From the NCBI GenBank assembly GCA_015832175.1, contig WJXW01000011.1, forward strand, positions 930,001-994,000: DNA of 64,000 bases, given 5' to 3'. The position numbers and the translations under genes are program-made. Below are positions 10,758-21,416 of this stretch, piece by piece. The number at the start of each line of letters is the position of its first letter. Position 1 is the stretch's first letter. The notes under the pieces were generated by a model. It made no database searches, had not been told where the DNA came from, and saw only the letters and a list, made by a program, of their open reading frames with translations. The DNA is from Paraphaeosphaeria minitans. Lineage: Eukaryota > Ascomycota > Dothideomycetes > Pleosporales > Didymosphaeriaceae.

Positions 10758-11027
10758 TCAAAGGACTGAGTAGTATAGGATTCGCGCACGTTCGACAAGA
10801 GTTCTGGTGCAGAAGCGACTAGAAATAGATCTGGGTCTCTCGATTGCTGCCATCCTCCACTGCCGGGACGCTAGCAGATCAAGGCATAGCGTACGTTTTA
10901 AATACATGACACAATGCAATGCAGCCCTTGCCGCTAACCGCCCGCGCATGGAATAACTCCTACCCTTCGGAGCCGTCGGACTTTGCAACGCTTCGTTGTC
11001 AGCTCTTATAAATCTCGAAGGATGAAT
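10758..11027. other. Short intergenic stretch
   Basis: The lost 5' part of the samB-like relic would lie here. No recognisable MYND Cys/His pattern is present in any minus-strand frame. Confidence 0.4.
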
Positions 11028-11505
11028 TTATAAAATAGTGATGCATGAAAAGGCCGCCGAAGTACGGTATTTCAGTGGTATATTGCGCAGGCAGGAGTTG
11101 AAAGTTGAGACATGAAAAGTCGCCGTGCACGGGGCGATCGACAGCGCGCTTGAAACATTATCTCTTCCCATGCCAACTGATGTAAAGAAGGAAGCACAGA
11201 GTGCTCCAGCTGTGGGAAAAGGTTTATAGGCCTGGAAGCGTGTTGCACTACCTTTGAAATGCTTGCCACAGAGATTCTCAAGGCTAGGGGAATTGACGTC
11301 CGTCATGATTCGCCCGCAGTAGTGGCCTTTGTTTGGAACACATTGGCTTATCATATTCCTGGGAGATTAGGGCTTTTCAAAGAAGGTCGTTGAATAGTTT
11401 ATCAGCCAAGTTGGTAGTGGTTGAGTAACTTGTGCCTTGGTTTGTTTGGCACAGTGCGAAATTGATGGCGGATAAAAAGCCGAGAAGGAGAGCCTGGATA
11501 TACAT
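11028..11505 (-). CDS. Possible small secreted cysteine-rich protein
   Basis: The ATG at 11505 (context AAAATGT) starts a clear signal peptide, MYIQALLLGFLSAINFA. If an intron is taken from a weak GTGCCA donor at 11452 to the CCCAG acceptor ending at 11359 (94 bp, with a good CTAAT branch site just upstream), the frame enters MISQCVPNKGHYCGRIMT and continues to a stop at 11028. This gives 127 aa with seven cysteines in the mature part. Without splicing the product would be a 42-residue peptide ending at 11377. Neighbours are all relics, so this could be an intact effector candidate in an accessory island or another decaying gene. The sequence of the mature protein is not recognised. Confidence 0.35.
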
Positions 11506-12733
11506 TTTCTTTTCAGTTAATAACAAGCCGAACCTGTCGCCTGATTGGGTTGGTTGCGGATACGCTGGGTGCAAGTTGGAGAGCTTGCAGACCAAGTATC
11601 AACGTATACCGAAAGCAAAAGGGACGTGCCGTACATTCAATCCGAGCAACTGCGCAGGCAAGTGTGGGCGAGACGCTGCTGTTATCCTCGCGTGTTGTGG
11701 CAGATCAAAGCGCTTTAATTCACACTGCCATTGTCTAAGACGAGTCGCCCCGGACAATCTAGACACCCGATGCGTCTTTGTAGGGTAGCCTCCCACTTTG
11801 TTCGTACAAATTACCTTGAGTCCTCACCAATCGCAGTGTGACAGTTGCAATCTTCTGTGATAGTGGTGAGCAGGACAGAGCTCAGTAACACCATCCACTC
11901 TGACTTCCACCTGTCGAACAGTCACCTAGCAGGATCTCGGCTTCTCTCCGACTCATAGGTCCGCATAGCGCTCTTCCCCACACCCGTTGCACCCGCACAC
12001 CTCTGCTCTTGCTGCGCAGGGCCCTACATTGGCCCGCGCCGACATTCGGACCCTGCATCTGAGCAAAACGCCGTGGAATGTTGGTGACTGTTGGACTTTA
12101 GAGTTTACAGGGTAGGTAGGAGGGTACCTATGCTGTTGGCATGGGTTGCAGTTGTGCCCCGGTGTCGAGGAGATTTGAGGTGGCTCGGGCTTACAATTGA
12201 TCCCCATGCGGTTAGGCAGCAGCATTGGGTACGGTACCGTAGTGTGGCTGTTTACGTGGGGGTTATCGCGCTTGGAGTCTAAGATGAGGAATTCAGGTAC
12301 GGAGACTATGGAAGGCGAGAAGATTGCAGTATGATCTAGATTGCAAATGTATGTACAGGACTGTGACGCTGAAAGTGAATACCGAAAGCGCCTACGCTGT
12401 CGTAACGCTATGAAAAAAAAATGAAAAAATCTGGAACCGCCTCTGCTATGAAAGTTGTATTCTTCAATAGAGAAAACAGTTAGACTATTTCATGGCCACA
12501 TAAAGCATGGCACTCCTCCTTACCCACAAAGTCGACACCTTCCCTGAGGCGCAGGCGCATCTCGGGGTTCAACTTTGAGGCTTGCGCAGGCCCTGCATCC
12601 TCCATCACATAGTACCGTACCTAGCCCCGGTCAATGCTCATCACACGCTGCATTCGGCAATCAGCCTCGCGTATTGCCGCCTAGTCCAACGCTGGCTCCA
12701 CCATTCGCCTGCAGGGTCTTATAGCTACTAGTT
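11506..12733. other. Intergenic, no gene seen
   Basis: About 1.2 kb with only short frames lacking coding character. Small A-runs occur at 12414-12427. It marks the end of the gene-poor stretch. Confidence 0.5.
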
Positions 12734-13984
12734 CTAATCTCGCAGTATGCGCAGCTGGTTTCCGTGGAACGAAATCCTGCTTGCACGGGCCGTGCGACAT
12801 AGATGCGCTACCTTGATAGAGACGCTGTGAGCGGTCATGTCGGCGTCCATGGACTGGTCGTCGTCGTCGTCAGAATCGTATTCTACGTCCGAGTGGGATG
12901 AGTGTAGCGGCTCTTCCCATTCGTACCCAGAAAGGTTTGAGCGTACGGAAGGGCACCGCTTGAAGCATCCTAGTGTCGGCGTCGCTTGCGGCGTGGGTGG
13001 GAGACTGATTACTGTTTTGGCTATAACGGGAAACGGATCCGTCATCTCTTCGTTTGGTGGAGAGGGATGGAGAAGTGTGCTTTTCTTGCGGGATGGCGCA
13101 TTAGGCCGGCGAGGCGCAGATGTCGGAATGGGCGCGGAAGTGACGGGTGCTGGAAGCGAAAATTTGAAAGGAGAGCCAAGTTCTTCTGGGCCATCAGCTA
13201 CGGATTCGACTTGAGGAGACGAAGGATGAAGCAACGTGGAGCTCTGTCGCTTCGGTGCATCTGGGCGCGAGGGAGGTGTGGCTGGTGGTGTAAGGTCCTG
13301 GAATGAAGAGGTAGAAGCGCGCGGTAAGGGCTCGAAGAGTTCCTGTAACGGCGAAGATGGATGCAATAGAGTCGATCCCTTCCGCGGGGGAGATGGACTG
13401 CGTATGATTGGAACCAAATTGTTGTCAAACTTCCTTGTGTCACCGTGAGGCAGCTGGCGAGTGGAAACAATCGATGGACGACGTAAAGAAGGAACCGAGG
13501 AATCAGATGAACTCCCGCTGAGATCACGCTTGAGGTTCGGTCGCCAGTTAGACCTTTGGCCCGAAGACCGAGGAATGTTTGACGAACGTTGTCTTGAGAT
13601 ATCCATCCATCTTTGTGTCAACGCCGCAGATTGTCGCGGCGACAGCGAGGAGTCGTCGTCATCAACCTCGTCATCCGCCTCGGGTATCAAATCGCTTTGG
13701 TAACCGGAGTCATATTGTTCGTTCAGGTCCTCCTTAACCTGGCCCAGCATTGAGAAGTCACTGCCACTACCACTGCCGCGCGCAGCCAAGCCTCCTCTTC
13801 GAGCAAAATATCTGGGTCCACCGCACTCGCGACACATCTTTCTAGTTATGATGGGGCGAGCGTGTTGCCGAATGTGAGAGCAGGGCTTGTGGCCAAAGAC
13901 AGAACGTGGTGCGTTGGCACAATGTTGCCATATAGCGACGGTGTGATCGCATGGTGTGTGGTCGATCGGAATAATGATACACAT
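12734..13984 (-). CDS. Uncharacterised Ser/Pro-rich protein with N-terminal Cys/His cluster
   Basis: Single-exon frame of 416 aa. Residues 1-60 contain many Cys and His (CDHTVAIWQHC, KPCSHIRQH, MCRECGG), suggesting a small zinc-binding module. The rest is disordered, rich in Ser, Pro and Asp. Three copies of the same linear motif, RKGSTLLHPSSP, RQSSTLLHPSSP and RKKSTLLHPSPP, are spaced through the middle, each preceded by a basophilic-kinase-like site (R-x-x-S). An acidic run (YDSDDDDDQS) lies near the C-terminus. I do not recognise the family; similar proteins are, as far as I remember, annotated as hypothetical in Pleosporales. A regulatory or scaffold role is only a guess. Confidence 0.7.
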   Translation of the reverse strand: MCIIIPIDHTPCDHTVAIWQHCANAPRSVFGHKPCSHIRQHARPIITRKMCRECGGPRYFARRGGLAARGSGSGSDFSMLGQVKEDLNEQYDSGYQSDLIPEADDEVDDDDSSLSPRQSAALTQRWMDISRQRSSNIPRSSGQRSNWRPNLKRDLSGSSSDSSVPSLRRPSIVSTRQLPHGDTRKFDNNLVPIIRSPSPPRKGSTLLHPSSPLQELFEPLPRASTSSFQDLTPPATPPSRPDAPKRQSSTLLHPSSPQVESVADGPEELGSPFKFSLPAPVTSAPIPTSAPRRPNAPSRKKSTLLHPSPPNEEMTDPFPVIAKTVISLPPTPQATPTLGCFKRCPSVRSNLSGYEWEEPLHSSHSDVEYDSDDDDDQSMDADMTAHSVSIKVAHLCRTARASRISFHGNQLRILRD

Positions 13985-14666
13985 GTTGATCGTTTCGTAG
14001 AAGGATAGCGAGATGTCGTCAAGATCTATAGCTACGTAGACTTGTGTCCCGTAGTTTTATAAGGACCGGGATTTAGGTCGCCGACGTTCGAAAGCGGAAA
14101 GGCTACGACACCGCGAGGCTGTGTAAGGCGGTGATGGTAGGCCGTCCTTCGTGGAGAGAGTGCGAGGCTAGGATGAGGAGTACGACTAGAAATACCAAAC
14201 GGACAACCGCGGTAGTGTCGCTAAAGCTAGACTAGTAGATGCACGCGTCAAACGAAGGCCGAAGGGTACGAAAGATATCGAAAGTTGATGTGACTTGTTA
14301 GCTGCAGTGTCAGCAACGCAGGGGAGGCCATATCATTTAAAGGTGACGTTCGTTTCCCGGCCTCGCAAATCGCCTGAGGAACAAGACAAGCGTGCTTTGG
14401 GAATGGCGTTGGGTTTTTGGTTGGGGTGGTCATGGCGTCGGAGTATGTAGACCATCGGGAGTAGCCCGGTGACCCACTAAACGACCGGATTCCGTGGACA
14501 TGCACGTCCGCTCCTACACCGTCCTCTTAGCCATTTTACCCCAATGAAGTTTCGCAAGCTTCGGTGAGCTGCACCGATCAACCTTGGCTTGTGTTGGTTT
14601 TGTCGCCAAGCCATCGCCAAAGGATGCGAATGATGTAGAGAGGTGTCAGGTTACCGGGACGTGCTT
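13985..14666. other. Intergenic
   Basis: This 680-bp gap lies between two minus-strand genes: promoter of the gene starting at 13984 and 3' flank of RNase H2A. No gene or repeat seen. Confidence 0.5.
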
Positions 14667-15755
14667 CTAGAAGACCTCCATCTCCTCCGTAACTCGCTTA
14701 CCAAACCAATCAACGAGTTCGTCTCCACCAGCCTCGTTCCTCGACGCAAAGAAATCGGTCATGCGCATATCGCCATTTCCGTCGTCGTCGACAGGCCAGT
14801 CTACCTTTAGGTCCGCATTCTTGCCCTCTAGCAGTTCTTTGGCTGTGGCCCACGAAAATCGGCACTCGTTGCCCCAACCAAACACGGGATCAATGTTCTG
14901 CTTCAGCCACGTGGTGGTGCGGACATCAGACGGGTAGCCCGATCCCCATGCGACCATGCCTTCACCATTTGACTTGTCTTTGACGGTAGCGTTGCCCGCG
15001 GCAACCTGGTAGGGCTCATAGCAGGCATCGAGCGCTGCATCTCGGGTAACCTTGGCGCACACCGAAGCGGCGCTCACAACGGGATACAAACTGTCGGCCT
15101 TTTTGGCTACCGTGATGCGCACTGTGGGCCATATCCTCTCGAGCTTCTTTTGGTACACTTCGGGCTTGCCAATGGTGTCGATGTATATCTCCGTGACATT
15201 GACTCCCATGGCTATGACCTCTTTGATCAGATCTATCGTTGCGTCCATGGCCTGAGCGTTGAGATTGTACTGCGAGGGCGCAAGCATGTTGGCGGAGATG
15301 TCACGGGCGGACATCAAGCGGGTTGCCCAGCCACATGCCGCGTGAAGGTCTGTTTCCCTCGTGCAAAGTTTCCGCATCAAGTTAGAGCGAACTTCCGGAG
15401 TCAGGACTTTGGAGTCGTCGAAATGGTGTGTTTCAGCTAGAAGACTCTGCTGTAGCTCAAGAGGCAGGTAGAGGAGTGCGTAGACCATCGGACCTGCAGC
15501 TATAAGCAACAAATAGAACGAAAGAAGCAGCTACCTACCCAACACTGGGCCACGACCAGCTTCGTCGACACCCAGTACCACCTCCCTTGTCATGTCATGT
15601 GCGATTTGCGATGGGATGGGCGAGAAATGGGAGTAGGATTTGCCAGCCAGCACGTCAGGCCTGCAGACGGAGGGCGCACTGAACACGTCTGACGCCGGAG
15701 TTTCGAGCTCAATCTCCTCAGTGTCCATCTGGAGTTCCTCGTGCGATGCAGTCAT
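14667..15755 (-). CDS. RNH201: Ribonuclease H2 catalytic subunit A
   Basis: RNase H2A cleaves RNA in RNA:DNA hybrids and starts ribonucleotide excision repair; nuclear, with subunits B and C. Model (347 aa): exons 15755-15539 and 15493-14667. The junction falls inside the type 2 RNase H signature and restores DEAGRGPVLGPMVYAL. The expected acidic active site is complete: Asp64 and Glu65 (DEAGRG), Asp178 (EIYIDTIG) and Asp206 (KKADSLYPVVSAAS). DDSK at 98-101 and GSGYPSD further on are also family motifs. Length fits fungal homologues. The N-terminal 50 residues are a variable acidic extension. An ACGCGT box lies about 85 bp upstream of the start. Divergent from the Tma64 gene. Confidence 0.95.
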
Positions 15756-16421
15756 CTCTGTTGGGTTGGAAGAGTCGATAGGATAGAAAACGATGAAGTG
15801 GTAGTTTAATGACGGTGCTGCTGGATTGGAGACGCGACGCGTCGTGAGTCGCGCTAAGCCAATTCTAGAGTAGCGTGTGCAGCATCAGCATGAAGCGAAT
15901 GCTGTGCAACAAACAAACACTCCACCTGCCGTGTTCGACGCCTTTCACAACTGCCAAATGCAGCATCTGCAACCGGCACTGGGCCCTGTCTCCAATGTCT
16001 ACTTGCCAGAATGTTGCTTCGGGCTGATCGATATAAAGACTCCATCTGGCGGCTATGGGTCTAGAGTCAATGCATGGCACATGCATGGTTTCGGGACAGA
16101 AAAGAGAAGAGACATTGCCAATCTTCACAGAGCAAAGCAAAGCGAAGCTCACATTGTGAGTGAGTTGGACTCATCACCCCGCGCTAGCCCTTTATGATCC
16201 GCACTAGTCTCTTATAAGCCGCGCTAGCGTCGCGCTCGACCATGACTTCAGCGGGGGAAGCTGCGAGTTCATAAAACAGCGGCACGCTCTACACGACAAG
16301 CTGCACCCCACGATTTTTCTTCGACCGACTTGTCGTATAACGATCCTGCTCTTTGTAAACAGCTCCGAGTACCCCACCGAACCACTACATCGCCAGAAGA
16401 CGAGTCGGCCTGCTGCGCATC
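15756..16421. promoter_or_regulatory. Divergent promoter RNH201 / TMA64 with MluI cell-cycle-like box
   Basis: A 666-bp bidirectional interval. A perfect 10-bp palindrome CGACGCGTCG at 15835-15844 contains ACGCGT, the MCB element bound by MBF-type G1/S factors, 82-90 bp upstream of the RNase H2A start. Role inferred from position only. Confidence 0.4.
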
Positions 16422-18664
16422 ATGTTCAAGAAGAAACCCAATGTACGCCACCTCCAGCTACCTATGCGGTACCTAGCGCCACAACCTGACTTTCTACAGA
16501 TCAAACCCCTCAGTCCGCTCAAGTCGTCAGAGCGCCGCAGGACAGCCGATCAGATCATAGCTGATTTCCAGATCCCTCTACCCGTCGAGACGACCACGGA
16601 TCCAGAAGACAAGGCAGCCTCCACTGCTGGCCTCACCGCCCTCCGAAGGTCACTGCTGCCCGAGAATGCGCTTTCGGCACGGTTCACCACGACCGCTGGA
16701 CCAGACCTCAAGCAGGTATCGGGCACGGTATATGTCGGTAGTCACGAAGGGACCGGAGAAGAGCAGAGGATACTGTGGGCCAAGGTGGGCGAGAAGATGT
16801 ATCCGACCGGTATGTAGGAAGCATGACGGTACTACGCGGATATTGCACGTTGTTGAAATCTGCAATGCGAAAGCCAGCATCCCACAGTCCAAGCATACGA
16901 CACAAGCTGACGCACGTACAGTATACACACTCTGGCACAATCCGGGCATCATACCGCTCCTGTACACACCATCTTTCGTGGTTGAGAAGCTTCAGGGGGG
17001 TGCGGATCTTATGACCCCGGGGCTGCAGCGAGGCCCGCCTTTCCCAAAGAAGGCGACTAAGGGTAAGTACAATCAAGGCGCCGCGGCTCCTGGGCTGCGT
17101 TAATCCACATGGCACCATACAATGACCACAGCAAGCTGACTGCATACCAGGCACAGTAGTTGCGATCGCAAGTTTGGAGCGCCCCACTGTACCCATGGCG
17201 GTCGGCACATGCGAAATCGACGTCAGCTCTCTAGGAAGCGTCCAGGGCATGAAAGGCCATGCTGTGTCGACATTCCATTGGGCTGGCGACGAGTTGTGGT
17301 CATGGAATTCAAACGGCCAACCGGGCTCCGAACCGCCAGCTGTCTTGCACGGATGGGACGATGAGGCCGACGATATGGCGTTAGCAGCGCAGACCGCCAG
17401 CCTAGATGTCCAAGATGGCCAAGAAGGCGACGTTGCGCTAAATGCGGATCCTACCGAACGATCAGAGGCCGAAAAGGCACAGGGAATCGAAGGCGAGGAT
17501 GCCCCGTCGTTCAAAGATGCCGTGGAGGTTGTCGACGATCGGGAATTATCCCAAAAAGGTAAGCCGAGTCCCCCAGAGAAGTACGATGTATCCCTCTGAT
17601 TGTCAGCAGAGATTGATGACGCATTCCGAGATGCATTTCTCTTTGGCGTGCGCTATCACATGGACCGTAATCGAAACCACCCCAGCATCGGTCTTGACTT
17701 TCCGCTCTCACAATCCAAGGTCATGTCACTCCTGGTCCAACCGTTCCTACCAACCTATACACCTGCAAGAACCGCCTCTTTACAAATCAAGAAAACTAGC
17801 TGGAAGAACATTCGGAAATTTATAAAGTACTTGGACAAGCAGCAGATCCTCAAGTCCAAAGAACAGAATGGCAACGAAACAGTAGTCATGGACATTGACT
17901 TCACTGATAGACATATTGAGGCTTTCGTGCCGTACCGGTTGCCAAAGAAAGATGCGCCGACATCATCAGGTACCAACGGTAAGCCCGCGGCGTCGTTGTC
18001 CGCCGAGTCGTCCGTGGGACAAAAGCTCAAGCTCGTTTTCCTGCTGCGACCGAAAGAGAAACTTGCACCGTTATTCCACGTCGCCAAAGCGGATCCTCGC
18101 GGATTATATACGCCTGCAGAACTGAAGCAGGTCTTGATAGCCTACATAGAGGCTGAAAATCTTGTCTCCGAGAAGAACAAGCGCCTCATCAAAATCAATC
18201 CACAGCTTGCGGACGCGTTGCTTGGTTCTTCGGCTGCAGACAACGCTGCGCTCGCATCTGGTGCGATTCCTCGCGACGCGCTTGCTGATCGTGTGGTTGC
18301 AGCTGCATCGCCCTTCCACACGATTCTCCGGAACAATGAGGATATTGCTGATTCCAAGCCAAAAGCCGGCGCACCACCCAAGATCCAAATCCTGATGGAA
18401 ACCCGGAGTGGGAACAAGACGGTGACGAAAGTAAGCGGTGTCGAACCTTATCACATTGCACCACAGCCACTTGCGGATGAACTACGAAAGACGTGTGCAG
18501 GCAGCACGAGTGTAGACCGACTGCAGGGCAGCAGTCCGAAGAACCCAGTGATGGAGGTGATGGTGCAGGGCCCGCAGAAAGATGCCATCATCAAGGCGCT
18601 TGAGAAGCGCGGCGTCAACAAGAACTGGATAGAAATAGTGGATAAGACGAAGAAAAAGCGATAG
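16422..18664 (+). CDS. TMA64: Translation machinery-associated protein 64 (eIF2D homologue)
   Basis: eIF2D/Tma64 binds the 40S subunit and removes deacylated tRNA and mRNA after termination (recycling), and can deliver tRNA to the P site. Model (644 aa): exons 16422-16442, 16500-16809, 16922-17062, 17151-17558 and 17610-18664. Visible parts: N-terminal MFKKKPN..IKPLSPLKSSERRR; a PUA-type region with VYTLWHNPGIIPLLYTPSFV and VAIASLERPTVPMAVGTCEI; an acidic linker; a SWIB/MDM2-like region (IDDAFRDAFLFGVRYH onward, with WKNIRKFIKYLDKQQIL); and a C-terminal SUI1 domain (QILMETRSGNKTVTKVSGVE to VMEVMVQGPQKDAIIKALEK). Order and length match the family. The last intron can end at 17606 or 17609 (CAGCAG), differing by one residue. 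Confidence 0.93.
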
Positions 18665-19310
18665 GCCTGAGCAAACCGCAGGCCAAGCAAGGCAAGGGGT
18701 ACTGCAGCCACACTGGTATCTGTTGTCCCCTGGTTCTAATGCTGGGCTCGGTTTCGTGCTGCCATCCAACTCGCGGAGCAACGCAGCCTAGCCGGCGCGG
18801 CGAGCGTAATAGATGGGCAGATGCGTCATGAGTCAAATTTCGAAAAAATAAACAAGCTTAACACTTTTCGGTGTCCATGAAATACGCCAAGATGCCGGCG
18901 GAAGCCACATTGGTGATGGGTATGTAGGTTCCGGAGGAGACTACGATGAGTTACTTAATGCAGTTAGCAGTGCACGAGTCAGGTGTACTCGTTCCCACCT
19001 TGGAATGCTTCAACCCAGACGCTAGACCCTGGTACTACATCCATTAAACAGCCTTTTACAGAGACTTCACCTTGGAGTCCTCCTAAGGATGTCCAAAGTT
19101 ACCATATGTAGGAGAGCTTGCGAAGACCCATGCTCGGAAGGCGGCGCTAAGACGTCCGAGCCTCGGCCCCTGATAAGAATTACATAGGTAGCAGTCTAAG
19201 ACATGGTGCAAACCCACATACACCATAAAGCGCAGCCCTATCGCTTTGAGGGCGTATTGCCGCCTTCTTACAATCGCGAATTTCCCTCGTTCATGCCGTT
19301 GAAGCTCACA
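18665..19310. other. Intergenic
   Basis: About 650 bp between two plus-strand genes: 3' flank of TMA64 and promoter of the hotdog protein. No feature seen. Confidence 0.5.
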
Positions 19311-20464
19311 ATGTCGCGCACGATCAGCATAGTAGCTGTGGGAGCTGCCGTGGCTGCGCTGGTCAGCCAGTCCAGCTCCCGCACTCTGCTGGCCAAGTGG
19401 TCCGGTGTGAATGCGCCGGGAGGCGTATGGAGGCTCCTCGCGATCATCTTCGCGCTCATGAACTTCAAGAGTTTACCGTTTGTGTGGCATGTACGTATCC
19501 TACCGATATCCTCCCTTCCAGATCGATCTCAAGGCTGACAGCGCACCTCCAGCTACGCTTCTTAAAGGCCTACTGGTACCAAATCTTCGTCCAACCTACG
19601 CCGATTCCGCCACACGCCCTCTTCCAACCCGTCATAACGCAAACCCATGCGCCCCTCCTCGAAATCGACTTCAACATGCACAAGTCCAACAGCACCTACT
19701 TTGCTGACATGGACATCTCACGCACACACCTCTTCACGAGCATTGTGCGCAACGCGATCCGCAAAGTCTCCGACGGCGGCTTCCACATGCCCCGCGCCTC
19801 GAACAAGAGCGCCAGCGTCAGCGCAGCCACCGCCGGCCTGGGCGCAACAGAGGGCACCAGTGCCCCCGCGGGCGGAAATGCAAAATACATGATCGCGCTG
19901 GGCGGCGTGCAGTGCAACTTCAAGAAGGAAATCCTGCCGTACCAGAAATTCGAAATGTGGACGCGGCTGCTGAGCTGGGACCGCAAGTGGTTCTACCTCG
20001 TCACGCATCTGGTGAGGCCTGGCGTCGGGAGGCCCGCGAGCTTCAGCCTGCAGCCGTGGCGGAAGAGCAAGCGCGTGCAGGGCGAGGAGGTGGATCCCGA
20101 GAAGCTCAAGGGCGCCGTGTTCGCGACGGCGATTGCGCGATATGTGATCAAGCGCGGGAGGCTGACGATTCCGCCCGAGAAGGCGCTGTTCGATGCGGAT
20201 ATGGTGCCCGAGAAGCCCGAGGGGTGGGTGTATGCTGGCGAGGTGGAGGGGGAGATGAATGGGAAGGTTAATGGGCATGTGGAGGGTGTGTTGCCGGAAA
20301 AGGGCAGCGTGGACTGGAACTGGGACGTCATCGAGAGGGAGAGAAGGAGGGGTTTGAGGTTTGCGGAGGCGTACTCGGAGCTCGATGGGCTGCACGAGGT
20401 GTGGGATGGCGGCAAGGACGGGGTGTTGGGCGAGTTTGCAGATTTGTCGCTGCTGCATAGGTGA
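19311..20464 (+). CDS. THEM6-like hotdog-fold thioesterase-superfamily protein
   Basis: Model (363 aa): exons 19311-19490 and 19553-20464. The N-terminus has a hydrophobic segment (ISIVAVGAAVAALVS) and WRLLAIIFALMNFKSLPF, likely a membrane anchor. It is followed by RFLKAYWYQIF and a hotdog region with THAPLLEIDFNMHKSNSTYF, MDISRTHLFTSI and EMWTRLLSWDRKWFYLVTHL, the pattern of THEM6/4HBT_2-type acyl-CoA thioesterase-like proteins. A Gly/Ala/Ser-rich insertion splits the domain at about residues 150-180. Activity cannot be read from the sequence; many THEM6 relatives lack demonstrated activity. I chose ATG 19311 for its A at -3; in-frame ATGs at 19293 and 19203 are alternatives. Convergent with the TTC36 gene, 214 bp apart. 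Confidence 0.8.
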
Positions 20465-20678
20465 GTGTGGCATGGCGTTAGAAATACCCCTAGATCTGTT
20501 GCGCGATGGACGACCAAAGTACACAAAAGTGCATTCACGTGTGCAACCACAACAACCTCCTGCAAAGCGATGCGGAAGACATTCCCATACAAGCCGGCTC
20601 CGTAGGTACGAGTCGACATGCTGCTATCGTAAGTCCACCAGGGTGTCCCCTTCTTCTCTCGAACCCGCACGCCTCTCT

Positions 20679-21416
20679 CTAGCCCAGCGCATCCCTCCTC
20701 TCCTCCCTCAACGCATTCCTCACAATCGCCCCGCACATCTTCGCATACGGATTCGTCCTCACGCTCATCTCCCGCGCAACCTCATCCCCGTACTTCGCCG
20801 CCCCCGCAAAATCCGCACTCGCCACCTCCTCCAGCTCGCTCTTCCCTTTCCCCTTCCACTCCCCCCCTAGCTCCGCGGCCTTCAAATACAGGTACGCGCG
20901 GTGCGAATACGCGGTCCGCAGGATGCGCGCCTGGTACGTGGACACGGAGGAGCTCGCGGCTGCCGAAGAGGGGAGGCACGTCGATATTGCGCGTGACAGG
21001 TCGGAGAAGAGGGCGTCCAGGTCGGGATCGGGTGAGGTGAAGATGGAGGCATCGGCTCCTTCCGGGGAGGAGGAGGAGGAGGATTCCAGCAGCATGCGGC
21101 GGAGCATGGCGCGGTTGAGGTAGGCGCTGGGGTAGGAGGGGTGGCTCGAGATTATCTCGCCTTGTCGTTTTATGGCGGCTTCCATGTCGGAGGGGGAGGA
21201 GCGGGAAGTGATGCTTCGCACCAAGTCGTTTTGGTGGGCTTCTAGGGTGGAGAGCTGGGATGATGGGATGGTCGGATGTGAAGGTAGGGTGTCGTCGATT
21301 GTGGAGGTTGATTTTGCTGCTGCGACCGAGGAGGGGAGTGTTTCTGGGTCGAAGAGGGCGTTTAGGATTCTTGCGTCGTTGGTGGAGAGTGTGGTGTTGG
21401 GCGTTGAGCCGGCCAT
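20679..21416 (-). CDS. TPR protein, TTC36 family
   Basis: Single-exon frame of 245 aa. It begins with a disordered stretch and NDARILNALFDPETL. TPR-like helices follow (KRQGEIISSHPSYPSAYLNR, YSHRAYLYLKAAELGGEWK, SADFAGAAKYGDEVAREMSV), and it ends in NPYAKMCGAIVRNALREE, close to the C-terminal signature of tetratricopeptide repeat protein 36. A poly-Ser stretch and a long Ser/Asp-rich insertion separate the repeats. TTC36 proteins are thought to act as Hsp70-associated adaptors, and animal TTC36 stabilises HPPD by protecting it from ubiquitination. The next gene here (22528) encodes HPPD, a suggestive neighbour, though I would not claim a functional link from adjacency alone. Confidence 0.8.
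   Translation of the reverse strand: MAGSTPNTTLSTNDARILNALFDPETLPSSVAAAKSTSTIDDTLPSHPTIPSSQLSTLEAHQNDLVRSITSRSSPSDMEAAIKRQGEIISSHPSYPSAYLNRAMLRRMLLESSSSSSPEGADASIFTSPDPDLDALFSDLSRAISTCLPSSAAASSSVSTYQARILRTAYSHRAYLYLKAAELGGEWKGKGKSELEEVASADFAGAAKYGDEVAREMSVRTNPYAKMCGAIVRNALREERRDALG

Noticed and set aside
16708..17514. 268-codon minus-strand frame
   Set aside because: Antisense to TMA64 exons and introns; no domain, while the sense frame has clear family motifs.
19718..20524. 268-codon minus-strand frame
   Set aside because: Shadow of the GC-rich THEM6-like gene; composition is biased and no domain is visible.
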